Source of the DNA: Planctomyces sp. | GTDB taxonomy: Bacteria > Planctomycetota > Planctomycetia > Planctomycetales > Planctomycetaceae | Length of the DNA: 52,826 nucleotides | Reading direction: 5' to 3' | NCBI GenBank assembly: GCA_002702685.1 | Contig: PABD01000034.1 | Location: 1-52,826, forward strand | Shown: positions 52,599-52,826 of the stretch, one piece after another | Numbering within the stretch: the first letter of the stretch is position 1 | Layout of the letters: the number at the start of each line of letters is the position of its first letter | Position numbers and translations under genes: made by a program | Notes under the pieces: generated by a model | Told to the model about the DNA's origin: nothing | Databases searched by the model: none | Seen by the model: only the letters and a program-made list of their open reading frames with translations

Positions 52599-52826
52599 TT
52601 ACTTACCTTCTTTCTTGACATCTCCGCGGGCGAAGATACTGGCAACGTATTGCAGGACATCGGTGGCCGATTCCTCATTATAACCACTGTTGCGGATCAG
52701 GCGTGATTTGACGATGTCGATTTTCTCCTGTGTGTCGGCGTCGATAACGTTCGAGACGAGGCTCGTCAGCTTGATCGAGTCTTTCTGGTCTTCGAACAGT
52801 TTCATCTCGAGCGCCTTCTGCAACCG
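52599..52826 (-). CDS. prkA: PrkA (YeaG) serine protein kinase, C-terminal end only
   Basis: The last 75 residues of a protein whose start lies beyond the window; the frame is open at base 52826. The segment ([27 protein letters not shown] region and [20 protein letters not shown] at the end) matches the conserved C-terminus of PrkA, a large AAA-type Ser kinase of the starvation/stress response. The order with yeaH and spoVR downstream makes the assignment firm. The 262-bp gap to yeaH holds the double-hairpin repeat. Confidence 0.88.
   Translation of the reverse strand, partial: RLQKALEMKLFEDQKDSIKLTSLVSNVIDADTQEKIDIVKSRLIRNSGYNEESATDVLQYVASIFARGDVKKEGK

Overview
The window looks like a piece of a Planctomycetes chromosome (order Planctomycetales; family and genus cannot be fixed from this alone). 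The evidence is the set of lineage-typical proteins: a DUF1501 protein next to a LamG/DUF1549/DUF1553 protein, a large multihaem 'PVC-type' cytochrome fused to a beta-propeller, an ECF sigma factor of the Rhodopirellula/Verrucomicrobium type with a FecR/LamG partner, FG-GAP repeat proteins, and a very long multi-domain secretin. Base composition is moderately GC-rich throughout. No rRNA, tRNA, CRISPR array, transposase or phage gene was recognised.

Layout. 1-5028: the jetA (3' part), jetB and jetC genes of a Wadjet/MksBEF-type SMC plasmid-defence operon; no jetD follows. 5105-9401: a five-gene minus-strand operon (YCII-VOC fusion, SnoaL-like, YCII/DGPF, DoxX, DUF1579) beside an ECF42-type sigma factor that probably drives it from a TGTCGA-N17-CGA promoter. 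9676-12706: methyltransferase, FAD oxidoreductase and type III polyketide synthase, a small natural-product operon; then a DinB-like protein. 13875-19554: a secreted BON-domain protein, a lipoprotein and a giant secretin, with a 242-bp convergent overlap between the first two. 19999-24285: five-haem PA14/propeller protein. 24483-28531: methyltransferase, QueD-like protein, small membrane peptide, CinA-like amidohydrolase, TrkH. 28804-37897: Planctomycete surface-protein cluster (DUF1501, DUF1549/1553) divergent from an ECF sigma/FecR pair and an FG-GAP protein.

38032-41413 holds a membrane WD40-like protein whose reading frame is cut by an amber codon but continues for 86 more codons, followed by a kinase-like protein with no N-lobe and NFG instead of DFG. 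41545-48640: D-2-hydroxyacid dehydrogenase, HtpG, an unknown protein and an RND efflux permease. 48829-52826: an unknown conserved-looking protein, SpoVR, YeaH (DUF444) and the C-terminus of PrkA, i.e. the PrkA-YeaH-SpoVR stress/starvation module in that transcriptional order.

The most unexpected non-coding signal is a 51-nt intergenic repeat, present near 28545 and 52400, that folds as two adjacent hairpins with four-base G..A loops and shows a compensatory base-pair change between copies. Nothing in the window is a clearly new multi-gene system; the best leads are that repeat, the interrupted WD40/pseudokinase locus and the ECF42 promoter.
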